In this document: positions 53,063 through 61,915 of the stretch, in pieces
How positions within the stretch are numbered: the first letter of the stretch is position 1
How the letters are laid out: every line of letters begins with the position of its first letter
Assembly (NCBI GenBank): GCA_942493345.1
Contig: OW818695.1
Span: 124,001 to 188,000 of the forward strand
Length of the DNA: 64,000 nucleotides
DNA from: GWE2-42-39 sp942493345
GTDB lineage: Bacteria; Bacteroidota; Bacteroidia; Bacteroidales; Prolixibacteraceae
Direction: 5' to 3'
The notes under the pieces: model-generated
Told to the model about the DNA's origin: nothing
What the model saw: only the letters and a program-made list of their open reading frames with translations
Database searches by the model: none
Position numbers and translations under genes: made by a program

Positions 53063-54103
53063 CTATTTTGCATTCTTCAAATTCTCAAAGTCTGCCCGAA
53101 CCATAATCTGAACTAGTTCTTTAAACTTAGTTGTTGGTTCCCAACCTAATTTCTCTTTGGCTTTTGAATAATCTCCAATTAAAAGATCAACTTCAGTGGG
53201 ACGGAAGTATTTAGGGTCTATCGCTACTACTTCTTTACCCGAAGATGCAAGAATTCCTTTTTCATTAATTCCTTCCCCTTGCCATATTATTTTCTCGCCA
53301 AAGTAATTGAAAGATTCTTCAATAAACTCTTTTACCGTATGGGTTTCATTGGTTGCTAAAATAAAATCATCGGGTTGATCTGCTTGTAGAATTCTCCACA
53401 TGCCTTCAACATATTCTGGAGCATAACCCCAATCCCGCTTTGCATCCAAATTGCCCAAGAATAATTTATCTTTCAATCCTAAGATAATACTAGCCACATT
53501 TATACTTATTTTTCTCGTAACAAAGGATTCTCCTCGTCTTTCGCTTTCGTGATTAAAGAGAATACCATTGCAGGCAAATAGATTATATGCTTCTCTGTAA
53601 TTTCTGACTATCCAATATGCATAAAGTTTTGCTACTGCATATGGACTTCTTGGATAAAATGGAGTATTTTCTGTTTGTGGAATTTCCTGAACTTTACCAA
53701 ACAACTCAGAAGTCGATGCTTGGTAAAATCTTGATTTTACCGTTGTCTCTCTTATTGCATCTAAGAATCGTAATGTTCCAATAGCATCAACTTCAGCCGA
53801 ATATTCAGGGATCTCGAATGAAACCTGAACATGGCTTTGTGCTGCCAAATTATAAATCTCATCCGGCTTCGTTTTTTCGAGAATACGATTGAGATTACTG
53901 GAGTCTGTCAAATCTCCGTAATGAAGAAATAGATGTTCATGAAAAACATTCTCTTTTGAAGTCAAGTATTCAATACGTCCTCTGTTAAAAGAACTACTTC
54001 TGCGAACAATTCCATGAACTTCATATCCTTTGTTTAAAAGTAGTTCAGCAAGATAACTCCCATCTTGACCAGTTATCCCTGATATTAATGCAATTTTCGA
54101 CAT
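53063..54103 (-). CDS. gmd: GDP-mannose 4,6-dehydratase
   Basis: The 346-residue protein matches Gmd throughout: LISGITGQDGSYLAELLLNK at the NADP site, VRRSSSFNRGRIEYL, SSNLNRILEKTKPDEIYNLA, the YxxxK in SPYAVAKLYAYW, and FNHESERRGESFVTRKI. It converts GDP-mannose to GDP-4-keto-6-deoxymannose, the precursor of GDP-fucose, GDP-rhamnose, perosamine, colitose and branched sugars. No fcl, rmd or perosamine aminotransferase follows; instead a C-methyltransferase and a Gmd-like SDR do. Confidence 0.95.
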   Translation of the reverse strand: MSKIALISGITGQDGSYLAELLLNKGYEVHGIVRRSSSFNRGRIEYLTSKENVFHEHLFLHYGDLTDSSNLNRILEKTKPDEIYNLAAQSHVQVSFEIPEYSAEVDAIGTLRFLDAIRETTVKSRFYQASTSELFGKVQEIPQTENTPFYPRSPYAVAKLYAYWIVRNYREAYNLFACNGILFNHESERRGESFVTRKISINVASIILGLKDKLFLGNLDAKRDWGYAPEYVEGMWRILQADQPDDFILATNETHTVKEFIEESFNYFGEKIIWQGEGINEKGILASSGKEVVAIDPKYFRPTEVDLLIGDYSKAKEKLGWEPTTKFKELVQIMVRADFENLKNAK

Positions 54104-54146
54104 TTTACCATTTCATTTTTGTTATAATTCTGTGATATATTGATTT

Positions 54147-55262
54147 CTACTCTTTAATCCAACGCTCTTTCATGATACATAAGTTCTTCCTTCCGAAAAC
54201 TAATGCGGCACCAGCCACTCCACCTAGGAATACCCAGATGATCAGAATCATGGATTTCTTTGGTTTTGACTTTTCGTTAGGAACTACGGCAGGTGCCAAG
54301 ACGGAAAAAACAGGGGTATCTTCTTTTACCTGTATTTGAGCTTGTTCTAATTGTTTGGCCAATTCGGAGTATACATTAAAGCCAATACTGTATTCACTTT
54401 GTAGGCGTTCTTCCTCCGTACGAGCCATCGCGGTGGAAACATTTTTATTACGATCACGAAAGTGTGCCAGATTTTCCTGTGCCAGCTCAAATTCCTTTTT
54501 CTTTTCAGTATAGCGGTCGCGGATAAATTTTAATTGATCATTTGCTTTTTCGACCTTTAAACGGGTAATATATTTCTGGAGCAATTCACGAGCATACTGG
54601 GCAACTTCGGCTGAGAGGAATGCTTCAGGCATATTGACCGTCAGTGTTAAATAACCTTCCTTTGAATTGACTTCTAATAAAACTTTCTTTTCCATCATTT
54701 TTCTAATTTCTTCCTGTTTATCAGTTAAAGAGATCAGACTGGTATCCGAAGTCCGGGTTTCGGATTGCCCCTTTAAGGTTCTCATGATGACGAATGGCAA
54801 TCCGATGGTGTATTTTTTCACCAGTGAAAGTATTCCAGGTTTGGCAATCTCGGTATAATATTCATAGATGCTTACCGGATGACCGACTTTTGAAAACGAA
54901 AAAGGAGCATTCATCAGTTCAAGTTGAAAAGGTACCGAACTGACGATCTGGGGATAGACTATGGGAGAAAGGGTCTCACCTGAATTGGTCATATTATCGA
55001 GATTGAAACCGGCCATGGCGGCCAATGAAGAAAGTCCGCCCAGTTTGGAGGATTTGCCTACTTGTGGTACTACAACGGTGGAAGCAGTGTATTCTTTGGG
55101 AGAAATAAAGGCGATGATCAGGCCAAGAATAGCACAGATGATGACTGAACGGATGACGGTTTTACGGCCATACCAAAGGGTTTTGGCTAAAGCGATTAGA
55201 TCGATTTCGTCGTCTTCGATTGGTGGTTGATTGATCGTATTATTTTCTTTTAAAGGGTCCAT
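54147..55262 (-). CDS. Wzz-type polysaccharide chain-length determinant
   Basis: The 371-residue protein has transmembrane segments near 36-54 and about 338-358, separated by a periplasmic domain with a long coiled coil (about 215-310). The N-terminal region DDEIDLIALAKTLWYGRKTV and the Pro-rich segment before the last membrane helix (LAPAVVPNEKSKPKKS) are hallmarks of the Wzz family. It sets the modal length of the polymer made by Wzy. There is no cytoplasmic tyrosine kinase domain and no separate kinase gene in the operon, so it is of the PCP-1/kinase-less kind. Confidence 0.9.
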   Translation of the reverse strand: MDPLKENNTINQPPIEDDEIDLIALAKTLWYGRKTVIRSVIICAILGLIIAFISPKEYTASTVVVPQVGKSSKLGGLSSLAAMAGFNLDNMTNSGETLSPIVYPQIVSSVPFQLELMNAPFSFSKVGHPVSIYEYYTEIAKPGILSLVKKYTIGLPFVIMRTLKGQSETRTSDTSLISLTDKQEEIRKMMEKKVLLEVNSKEGYLTLTVNMPEAFLSAEVAQYARELLQKYITRLKVEKANDQLKFIRDRYTEKKKEFELAQENLAHFRDRNKNVSTAMARTEEERLQSEYSIGFNVYSELAKQLEQAQIQVKEDTPVFSVLAPAVVPNEKSKPKKSMILIIWVFLGGVAGAALVFGRKNLCIMKERWIKE

Positions 55263-55341
55263 ATAAGTTATTGTTACGGGTTACAGACTTAACAGCCTAT
55301 AGACAAAAAGTTACAAGTTGCTGGTTACAAGTTGCTGAGGA

Positions 55342-55383
55342 AACAAAGAATGGTTTTATGATTTTTGATGTGAGTTATGTGGT
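55342..55383. repeat. Direct repeat flanking the MNT-HEPN module (left copy)
   Basis: The 42-bp segment is repeated at 56372-56413. The core (55353-55372) is identical over 20 bases to 56383-56402. This copy includes the stop and last two codons of the HEPN gene. The 80 bases further left also contain short GTTACAAGTTGCTG tandem copies. Confidence 0.8.
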
Positions 55384-55857
55384 AAAATCATTGATATTAA
55401 TCCACTTTCGTCCCGAGAGGAAGATATTACAACATTTTATATTCTTCGCTAAAAGTTCTGAAAAATCAATCACTTCGGGTACAAGTTCTCCGATCGCTTC
55501 TGGTATATACTCATGTGCAATCTGGTTTCGTAAATCACGAATTTCAATCATCTGATTCGCAGAACAGAGTATTTGCATTTTTTCACCCTTATTCATCATA
55601 TCGATAAACGGGACAAATGGCTCGTGAAGCAACATCCACGTTGTCCGTAGAACTTTCTGAGTAAACAAATCAGAAGTTCGGTTAAATTTTGAGGTAAGCG
55701 AATCAAAAGATTCCTGCTCTTCAAAAGTATATTCTGGTTTTATTCCAATTGCTTTACACTTCGTTACAGAGAGGAGCAAAGTTTCCAGCGATACTTCGAG
55801 CAGCATCCATTCAGATTGTAGCAATTCTCTCATCAATTGATCGTTTTGAATATTCAT
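55375..55857 (-). CDS. HEPN-domain toxin candidate (HepT-like)
   Basis: The 160-residue, all-helical protein contains the RX4HXY active site of HepT toxins: Arg110-Asn-Gln-Ile-Ala-His115-Glu-Tyr117 in RDLRNQIAHEY. HEPN proteins of this group cut RNA, or block tRNA, unless the Tyr is modified by the partner nucleotidyltransferase. The MNT gene lies 130 bases upstream on the same strand. It is somewhat longer than a typical HepT (about 130 residues), so it could be a HEPN protein of a related family. The pair interrupts the polysaccharide operon. Confidence 0.75.
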   Translation of the reverse strand: MNIQNDQLMRELLQSEWMLLEVSLETLLLSVTKCKAIGIKPEYTFEEQESFDSLTSKFNRTSDLFTQKVLRTTWMLLHEPFVPFIDMMNKGEKMQILCSANQMIEIRDLRNQIAHEYIPEAIGELVPEVIDFSELLAKNIKCCNIFLSGRKWININDFTT

Positions 55858-55987
55858 CCGAACAAATTTTAAAGATTCCGATTTTCTGTTGGTTGAAGTC
55901 GATCTATAATAATAAAATAATTCACCAAGTGGAACTCACATGCAGTTTGTTCATCGGTGTTTGTGTGTTTTTGCATGCATGTTCGTT

Positions 55988-56275
55988 TCATAATGCAATA
56001 CTGTCGGATTGAATAAGTCGCCGAAAAGCAGATTGATCTTTATCTGTAAAGTTGACGAAATCAATTTTTTGCCAACCAAACTTTTTATAGAATTCAACAC
56101 GAATGAGCCGAAAGATCTTTTTATCCACAGGTTCGTTTGTTATTATCATCAAATCTATATCTCCACCCAAGCCATTATCTTTTGTACGCGATCCAAAAAG
56201 ATAAATTGTAGCCCCCGGAACTTTTTCTTCTATGATTTGCTTCAGGAAATTGATGATGCGGTTATCTAATCTCAT
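55988..56275 (-). CDS. Minimal nucleotidyltransferase (MntA-like antitoxin candidate)
   Basis: From MRLDNRII (56275) the protein has 95 residues and is a minimal Pol beta-type nucleotidyltransferase. IYLFGSRTKDNGLGGDIDLM has the GS...DxD motif with GS at 28-29 and Asp39/Asp41. MntA antitoxins use it to add AMP to the Tyr in the HepT active site. The third acidic residue may be the Asp in QKIDFVNF. A longer open frame to 56320 adds 15 residues of doubtful value. MNT upstream of HEPN is the usual order of type VII modules. Confidence 0.78.
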   Translation of the reverse strand: MRLDNRIINFLKQIIEEKVPGATIYLFGSRTKDNGLGGDIDLMIITNEPVDKKIFRLIRVEFYKKFGWQKIDFVNFTDKDQSAFRRLIQSDSIAL

Positions 56276-56371
56276 TTTATTCCGAAGGTACAAAATTGTT
56301 ATATACAATGTGTTTTTCAATAACCGATGAAATGCTAAGTTTCAAGTTACAGGTTCCTGAGTTCCTAAGAG

Positions 56372-56413
56372 AACAAAGGAATGTTTTATGATTTTTGATG
56401 TGTTCTATGTGGT
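56372..56413. repeat. Direct repeat flanking the MNT-HEPN module (right copy)
   Basis: Copy of 55342-55383 at an offset of exactly 1030 bases. It lies between the MNT start and the stop codon of the SLBB export gene (56424), so the two copies bracket the toxin-antitoxin pair. Confidence 0.8.
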
Positions 56414-56423
56414 TTTCTGTATA

Positions 56424-58826
56424 TTATTTCAACAAGTACGAAATAGCTATTGCCAGCGTTGACATGGTACTTGCAATACCAAGCCATTTTGCAGTTTGGT
56501 CGGTCTTCTCGCGTTCTGGTTTTTCGGGAATGATGATTTGGCAACCCGGTTCCAGAGGTGGATAATTGTGCCACATAAAATTACGAGTTACCTGAGTGGT
56601 ACCATCACTGTAAATGACGAAAACTTTTTCTTTTTTCGCTTTTTGACTGAAACCGCCTGAATGATTGATGTAATATTTCACGTTTCTACCTTCTTCGTAT
56701 GCCATTCCGATCGGGTTCAATACTTCACCAAAAATACGCACTTCTTGCGATATCTCAGGAACAATAATACGATCGCCATCTCTTAATATATAGTCATAAA
56801 TAGTACCGGGTTTCGATAATATTTCTTCGAGCCGGAGTTCCAGTTGTTCATTATTTAATTGTTTTGCAGCTTTTGTAAGCAAGGTATCAACCGAACCATA
56901 ACGAATGGCTTCCTGACCAAGGGCTAACTGTCGGTTTACTCTTTCCATCCGTGCTCCCTTGATAAAAGCATTGGACGTGAATCCACCAGCCCTAACAATT
57001 AGATCGGATATGCGTTCGTTTTTTGAACTGATACTATAATCACCAGGGTATCGCACTTCACCAGTAATAGTAACAGTTCTTTGTTCGTGATAAGAAGGAG
57101 CTCTTCTCACATATATATAATCAAATGGCTGAAGATGAAATTTTTCACTTTCTGTATCAAGATTTAACTCTCGGTCAATATCAAACTGGTAAAGTTTAAC
57201 AATCTCATCAGTTATTTGCGAGGCTTCTTCGTAAGTATGTCTTCTAGCTAGTTCAATGTACGACTGACTGGCAGCTTCAGTAAAACCACCTGCTTTAAAA
57301 ATCAGTTCTTTTAAAGTCAGGTCATCGGTATATTCAAATTCACCAGGACGAAGAATCTGCCCCGATATACGTACAATCCGTTTTTGTCTCATGTTGAATA
57401 TGTCTTCAATAATCACTTGGTCTTCACGTTGAAGTGCTATATCTGTTTTTCCCTGTACAATTTCATTTACATTGAAAGATATCGTTTTGGGAGATAAGTC
57501 TTCCTGAAGACGGATAATAAGACCGCGGTTACTGTAATAATCTTCACGTACTCCTTGGGCATTAGCAATCAACATTGAAAGGGTCAGTCCCGGCGTTAAT
57601 TCAAAGGTTCCGGGACGAAAAACAGCACCGCTAATATTTACCCGATTTTCATAACGATCAATGATTGTTCCGGCACTGATTATATCACCATTGAAGGGGA
57701 CAAAGCTGTCGAAAACAGACTGATTGATATCGATGATTTTTTTCTCTTTTCCTGTGATGCGGGTCAACGAAAGTTGAGCATGATAGGCATTATCGTTAAA
57801 CCCCCCCAGGTAACGAATCAAATCTGGCAGGTTCTCTTTTTCTGTTAGTTCAAACAGTCCGGTTCGCTTAAAAGCTCCAATAGCGTCAATCCTTTTTTCG
57901 TAGGTGGGTATATAAATAATGTCTTGCTCCCTGAGTTGTATATTATTAATTGTATTTCCATTGATGAGATAATCATATACGTCAATAGTTTTGATAGTTT
58001 TATTGTCACGGATCAAACGGATGTTGCGGAACGAACCGTTTTCATTCGGTCCTCCTGAAAGATATAGAGCGTTAAATGCAGAAGCCGTTGCCGGAAGAGT
58101 ATAGGTTCCGGGAGCCATTACTTCCCCAATAACATTTATTTTGATTGAACGCAGTCCACTTATACTGATTTCAGCGTAGGTATTGGGGTTGAGTCCTGAC
58201 ATTCCGTTGTAAATAGCAATCAACCGTTTTTTTATTAATTCTTGTGCTTTTGAAAATTCCATACCTGAAATATGTACAGGGCCAAGGTCGGGTATACTAA
58301 TGGCCCCGTTTTGATCAACTGTCAACTGGTAGGTGATTTGACTGGCTCCCCAAACAGTAATGAGCAACTGGTCACCAATACCCAGTACGTAGTTTTGCGG
58401 GGTGGGTATGTTTACGGGAGGTTCAAAAGTGAGGTTTTCAGAATTGAATAACTGAAAACCAAAAATACGTTTTACTTCAGGTGTAGCACTAATTACGGCT
58501 TTTTCAGAAAAAACTTCCCGCGAGAATTTGCTTGCTTGTACGGTTGCAGCAGTAGGATTGGCAACAGAACCTCCCTTTGGAAAGTTTAGTTCCTGTATGC
58601 GGCGTTTAACCTGCTCTATTTGAACAGGAGTAGCACCCTGAACACGAGCCAACTGAACGGCTTCGTCAATGGTTAGACCACGGGAGTTTACCTCATTAAC
58701 AATCTGTTGTATTTGCTGATCGGACAATGCGTTTACATCAATTGTGGCCGGGTTTTGTGCATTTAGGTATGTAATTGCCAATAATCCGAAGAATGTAAGA
58801 AAGATAAGTACAACGTGTTTTCGCAT
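56424..58826 (-). CDS. Polysaccharide export outer-membrane protein with SLBB repeats (Wza-like)
   Basis: The 800-residue protein has a signal peptide (MRKHVVLIFLTFFGLLAIT and on to AQ), then the Poly_export domain (about 140-225, PQNYVLGIGDQLLITVWG), then some six SLBB repeats (GxxxxPGxYxL-like, for example INVIGEVMAPGTYTLPATAS). It ends in a membrane segment, KWLGIASTMSTLAIAISYLL. Such proteins form the channel through the outer membrane. No lipobox is seen, unlike Escherichia coli Wza, but long SLBB proteins with a C-terminal membrane helix are usual in Bacteroidota. It is the second gene of the operon. Confidence 0.92.
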   Translation of the reverse strand: MRKHVVLIFLTFFGLLAITYLNAQNPATIDVNALSDQQIQQIVNEVNSRGLTIDEAVQLARVQGATPVQIEQVKRRIQELNFPKGGSVANPTAATVQASKFSREVFSEKAVISATPEVKRIFGFQLFNSENLTFEPPVNIPTPQNYVLGIGDQLLITVWGASQITYQLTVDQNGAISIPDLGPVHISGMEFSKAQELIKKRLIAIYNGMSGLNPNTYAEISISGLRSIKINVIGEVMAPGTYTLPATASAFNALYLSGGPNENGSFRNIRLIRDNKTIKTIDVYDYLINGNTINNIQLREQDIIYIPTYEKRIDAIGAFKRTGLFELTEKENLPDLIRYLGGFNDNAYHAQLSLTRITGKEKKIIDINQSVFDSFVPFNGDIISAGTIIDRYENRVNISGAVFRPGTFELTPGLTLSMLIANAQGVREDYYSNRGLIIRLQEDLSPKTISFNVNEIVQGKTDIALQREDQVIIEDIFNMRQKRIVRISGQILRPGEFEYTDDLTLKELIFKAGGFTEAASQSYIELARRHTYEEASQITDEIVKLYQFDIDRELNLDTESEKFHLQPFDYIYVRRAPSYHEQRTVTITGEVRYPGDYSISSKNERISDLIVRAGGFTSNAFIKGARMERVNRQLALGQEAIRYGSVDTLLTKAAKQLNNEQLELRLEEILSKPGTIYDYILRDGDRIIVPEISQEVRIFGEVLNPIGMAYEEGRNVKYYINHSGGFSQKAKKEKVFVIYSDGTTQVTRNFMWHNYPPLEPGCQIIIPEKPEREKTDQTAKWLGIASTMSTLAIAISYLLK

Positions 58827-58957
58827 AGTGTTTTGTTTTTATGTACTAGAATACTAAAATAATTCCTAACTCACTAAAGGATATATAAAAAAGAATTATT
58901 GTTTTATATTTTATTCTGTTGAATATTTGTTTTTAAAAATGTTATTGATGAAAACAT

Positions 58958-59512
58958 TCAATTGACATTGTTTGTATCCCCGGTACTGTCTTTTTTCCAT
59001 ATCAGTAAGTGAGGAATATCTTTTAAATGTCTGACGGCTTCTTCCATGGTTAAAATCAGGAATCGTATTTTACGCATTGTTAGCTTTTCTGCTTTTTCAA
59101 TCAAGGTTGTAATATAATTACGATCCATTTTATCCCCGATTAGAATAAGGTCAATAACCTGTGAGTCGAGTCCAATCGCGAGTTCTCCGGTAACATAGGC
59201 TGCCTTTAAATCGCCAATCTGTGAAGTCACTTTATCAAGGATCTGATCAAATCCCACAAATTTCAGGAGAATGCTATGAATGTCGTTGTACAATGGATGT
59301 TGGATATTTGCCATGTACATTTTTTTGTTTCCTACCGATGAAGAAGTTAAAAGCCCTGCATCCTCAAAACGGTTCAGCTCTAATCGGATAGCGTTTGACG
59401 ATTCCCCGAATTCGCTTTCGAGGTTACGCAGATAAGACTGGGTTTTACTGTTCAGAAAAAATTTCAGCAAAAGTTTGATCCTTGTCTTCGATGTAATTAA
59501 TGTGTCGAGCAT
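58958..59512 (-). CDS. Winged-helix regulator with a degenerate nucleotidyltransferase-like C-terminal domain
   Basis: The 184-residue protein has an N-terminal winged helix (MLDTLITSKTRIKLLLKFFL; SSNAIRLELNRFEDAGLL), similar to ArsR-like regulators. The C-terminal half, YVTGELAIGLDSQVIDLILI then GDKMDRNYITTLIEKAEKL, keeps the strand order of a minimal nucleotidyltransferase but has lost the GS and DxD motifs. This architecture is frequent at the head of Bacteroidota polysaccharide operons. It is the first gene of the 26-kb minus-strand operon and probably controls it; whether it also binds a ligand is unknown. Confidence 0.8.
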   Translation of the reverse strand: MLDTLITSKTRIKLLLKFFLNSKTQSYLRNLESEFGESSNAIRLELNRFEDAGLLTSSSVGNKKMYMANIQHPLYNDIHSILLKFVGFDQILDKVTSQIGDLKAAYVTGELAIGLDSQVIDLILIGDKMDRNYITTLIEKAEKLTMRKIRFLILTMEEAVRHLKDIPHLLIWKKDSTGDTNNVN

Positions 59513-59932
59513 TCTATGTTTTTATGGATTACTTAAATATCCGTTTGGGGGGAAATGCCAGGCATAGGTGAGAGACCAGGTGAAAAAAATTTTACGTTTG
59601 AATTTATAGGACTGAAAACTTGATTATTATAGCTTCGCCTCCTCAGTCACAGGGACGGTGATGAGCTTGCTACTTTAAAAGCATTGCTTGGTATTAAAAC
59701 ATCAGGCAATTATTCAATTTAAAGATTGAGTAGCAAATTTACTCGATGTATAACTCAAAGTCAATAGGAATCAGTAAAAAAAATAAAAAAAATTCAATCA
59801 TAGTAAAGGAAAGAGGCGGATAATCATATATCCGGGAATTTTGTTGTTTGTTAATACAGAAAATCAATATGTTAAAATAGAATGTTACCCAATATTGATT
59901 TGTGATAAATTTAGATCAAATTAAGTAATCAA
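59513..59932. other. Leader and promoter region of the polysaccharide operon
   Basis: These 420 bases contain no gene. A promoter at 59734-59764 would give an untranslated leader of about 215 bases before the regulator gene. Within it, 59645-59662 holds a short TCAC...GTGA hairpin. I looked for a JUMPstart/ops element (GGCGGTAG) and did not find one. Confidence 0.5.
59734..59764 (-). promoter_or_regulatory. Putative promoter of the polysaccharide operon
   Basis: On the minus strand TTG at 59762-59764 and TAAATTTG at 59734-59741 are 20 bases apart, fitting the Bacteroidota TTG-N~20-TAnnTTTG pattern. It lies 222 bases upstream of the regulator gene and in front of the whole operon. Confidence 0.5.
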
Positions 59933-60772
59933 TTAATTCGCTGCCTTCCGATAGCTATTCACCACCCAGTTATTTTTCTCCTGAAGACCGTTTTTCGCGA
60001 GTTTCAACCCTTCAGCAACATTTTGTATGTCGGGAACATCGTTTTTGTAAAAACCGCTCAAAAGGATTTGTCCGCCAGGTTTTAAAACTTTATTGTAGAC
60101 AGGCAGGTCGCGCATGACTATATTTTTCTGAATGTTTGCAAAAATGATGTCGAATTGCTGGTTGATGAGCAGGGACGCATCGCCCAGGGCAGCTTCGATA
60201 TTGGTGATTTTATTGACCCGTGCATTTTCGATCGTTCCTTCGAAAGCCCAGTGATCGATGTCGATGGCCGTGATTTTTTCAGCCCCTCGCATGGATGCCA
60301 GAATAGCGAGGATACCGGTTCCGCAACCCATATCTAAAACGGTTTTGCCCGGCAAATCAAGTTTTAGTATTTCTTCAGCCATCAACGAAGTGGTTTCGTG
60401 ATTGCCTGTACCAAAAGCCATGTTCGGCTCGATAATGATTTCGTATTCCGCGTCGGGATATTCGGTGTGGAACGGCGCACGGACCAAACATTTATCAGCA
60501 ATCAGCAACGGTTTGAAATAGTTCTTTTCCCACACCTCGTTCCAGTTTTGGTCAGGAATGATTTCATTTTCCATCGCAACATCAAAATCCAGATCCTGAA
60601 TGAACGGAACGACCGTTCCTTTCACGAAATTTTCACCGGGCCAAAATGCCTCTACCGATTCATCGGTTTCGTTAAAACTTTCAAACTCGGTTTGAGATAA
60701 AACGGCAACCAGTATTTCGCGGTTGGCTTCGTTATCGGGAGTAATTGTAAAACTTACTTTCGTATAAATCAT
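59933..60772 (-). CDS. prmA: Ribosomal protein L11 methyltransferase
   Basis: The 279-residue methyltransferase has an N-terminal substrate-recognition domain and a SAM core with KTVLDMGCGTGILAILAS. The block NMAFGTGNHETTSLM is specific to PrmA, as is DIIFANIQKNIV in the position of the NPPY-like motif. PrmA trimethylates ribosomal protein L11. It is the first housekeeping gene beyond the polysaccharide operon and is read in the same direction. Confidence 0.96.
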   Translation of the reverse strand: MIYTKVSFTITPDNEANREILVAVLSQTEFESFNETDESVEAFWPGENFVKGTVVPFIQDLDFDVAMENEIIPDQNWNEVWEKNYFKPLLIADKCLVRAPFHTEYPDAEYEIIIEPNMAFGTGNHETTSLMAEEILKLDLPGKTVLDMGCGTGILAILASMRGAEKITAIDIDHWAFEGTIENARVNKITNIEAALGDASLLINQQFDIIFANIQKNIVMRDLPVYNKVLKPGGQILLSGFYKNDVPDIQNVAEGLKLAKNGLQEKNNWVVNSYRKAAN

Positions 60773-60841
60773 AGCTCTGACGTTGGCTTTGAAGGTGAAT
60801 AATTATAAATCGGGGGTTTCAGAATAAAGATTTTCAGTACA

Positions 60842-61798
60842 TTAATCTTCCGTTTCCGTTTCAATCTGATAGGAGTTCCTTTCTGCCGAACTTCTGGAAA
60901 TCATTTCGCCCAGGAAACCCGCAAGAAAAAGCTGGGTTCCAATGATCATGGCAGTAAGCGCCAGGTAAAAATAAGCGCTTTGGGTAACCCGCTGAAAAGC
61001 AATATTGTGCAACGTATAGTATAGTTTTTGTCCGCCCAGCCAAAGGGAAGAAGCGATGCCTACGAGAAACATGAGGGTTCCAAGTAACCCAAAAACGTGC
61101 ATGGGGCGTTTGCCAAATTTCGAAATGAAAATAACAGAAAGCAGGTCGAGCGGGCCACGAATGAAACGTTCGATGCCAAATTTTGTAATCCCGTATTTGC
61201 GTTCCTGATGGTGAACTACTTTTTCGCCAATGCGCTTGAAACCTGCCCATTTGGCAAGTACAGGAATGTAGCGGTGCATTTCGCCGTACACCTCAACGCT
61301 TTTAATTACCTGTTTCCGGTAGGCTTTCAGTCCGCAATTAAAGTCGTGCAGTTTGATACCCGACATGCGGCGGGCTGTCCAGTTGTAAAATTTACTGGGC
61401 AGGTTTTTACTGAAAAGCGGGTCGTGCCGTTTTTTCTTCCAGCCCGAAACCAGATCGAACTTCTCTTCGGTAATCATGCGGTACAATTCCGGAATTTCAT
61501 CGGGACTGTCCTGCAAATCGGCATCCATGGTGATTACCACGTCGCCCTGCGCTTTGGCAAAACCACAATATAAACCTGCCGATTTTCCGTAGTTACGCCT
61601 GAATTTTATGCCTTTGAAGTTTTCGTTTGCCTGATGGATTTCCCGGATAATCTGCCACGAACGGTCGTTGCTTCCGTCGTCAACAAAAATGACTTCGTAG
61701 CTGAAGTTATTTTCATCCATTACTTTTGAAATCCACGAAGCCAGCTCTGAAAGCGATTCTTCTTCGTTATAAAGGGGCACAACTACGGAAATATCCAT
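60842..61798 (-). CDS. Polyprenyl-phosphate glycosyltransferase (family 2, GtrB/DPM1-like)
   Basis: From MDISVVVPLYNEEESLSELA (61798) the protein has 318 residues: a GT2 catalytic domain with VIFVDDGSNDRSW and ITMDADLQDSPDEIPELYRM (the DxD site), then two C-terminal membrane helices (about 235-257 and 275-297). This is the layout of GtrB/DPM1-type enzymes, which transfer a sugar to undecaprenyl phosphate for use at the outer face of the membrane. No GtrA flippase is adjacent. A longer frame to 61897 adds a Cys-rich, unlikely leader. Confidence 0.9.
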   Translation of the reverse strand: MDISVVVPLYNEEESLSELASWISKVMDENNFSYEVIFVDDGSNDRSWQIIREIHQANENFKGIKFRRNYGKSAGLYCGFAKAQGDVVITMDADLQDSPDEIPELYRMITEEKFDLVSGWKKKRHDPLFSKNLPSKFYNWTARRMSGIKLHDFNCGLKAYRKQVIKSVEVYGEMHRYIPVLAKWAGFKRIGEKVVHHQERKYGITKFGIERFIRGPLDLLSVIFISKFGKRPMHVFGLLGTLMFLVGIASSLWLGGQKLYYTLHNIAFQRVTQSAYFYLALTAMIIGTQLFLAGFLGEMISRSSAERNSYQIETETED

Positions 61799-61915
61799 GC
61801 TATATGATTGATTTAGTAAAAAGTTGTTAGTAGTAAGACAGCAGCCGCAATGACAGATTACAGATTTTAGACTAACGGCTCGCAACTCAATACTCATAAC
61901 TCACAACTCTATCTG

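Noticed and set aside
55271..56423. CRISPR-like array, because of repeated GTTACAAGTTGCTG and 42-bp copies
   Set aside because: Only two or three imperfect copies with irregular spacing and no cas genes; better explained as flanking repeats of an inserted module.
59513..59932. JUMPstart/ops element before the polysaccharide operon
   Set aside because: No GGCGGTAG-type sequence found on the minus strand; only weak resemblance at GTAGCAAGC.
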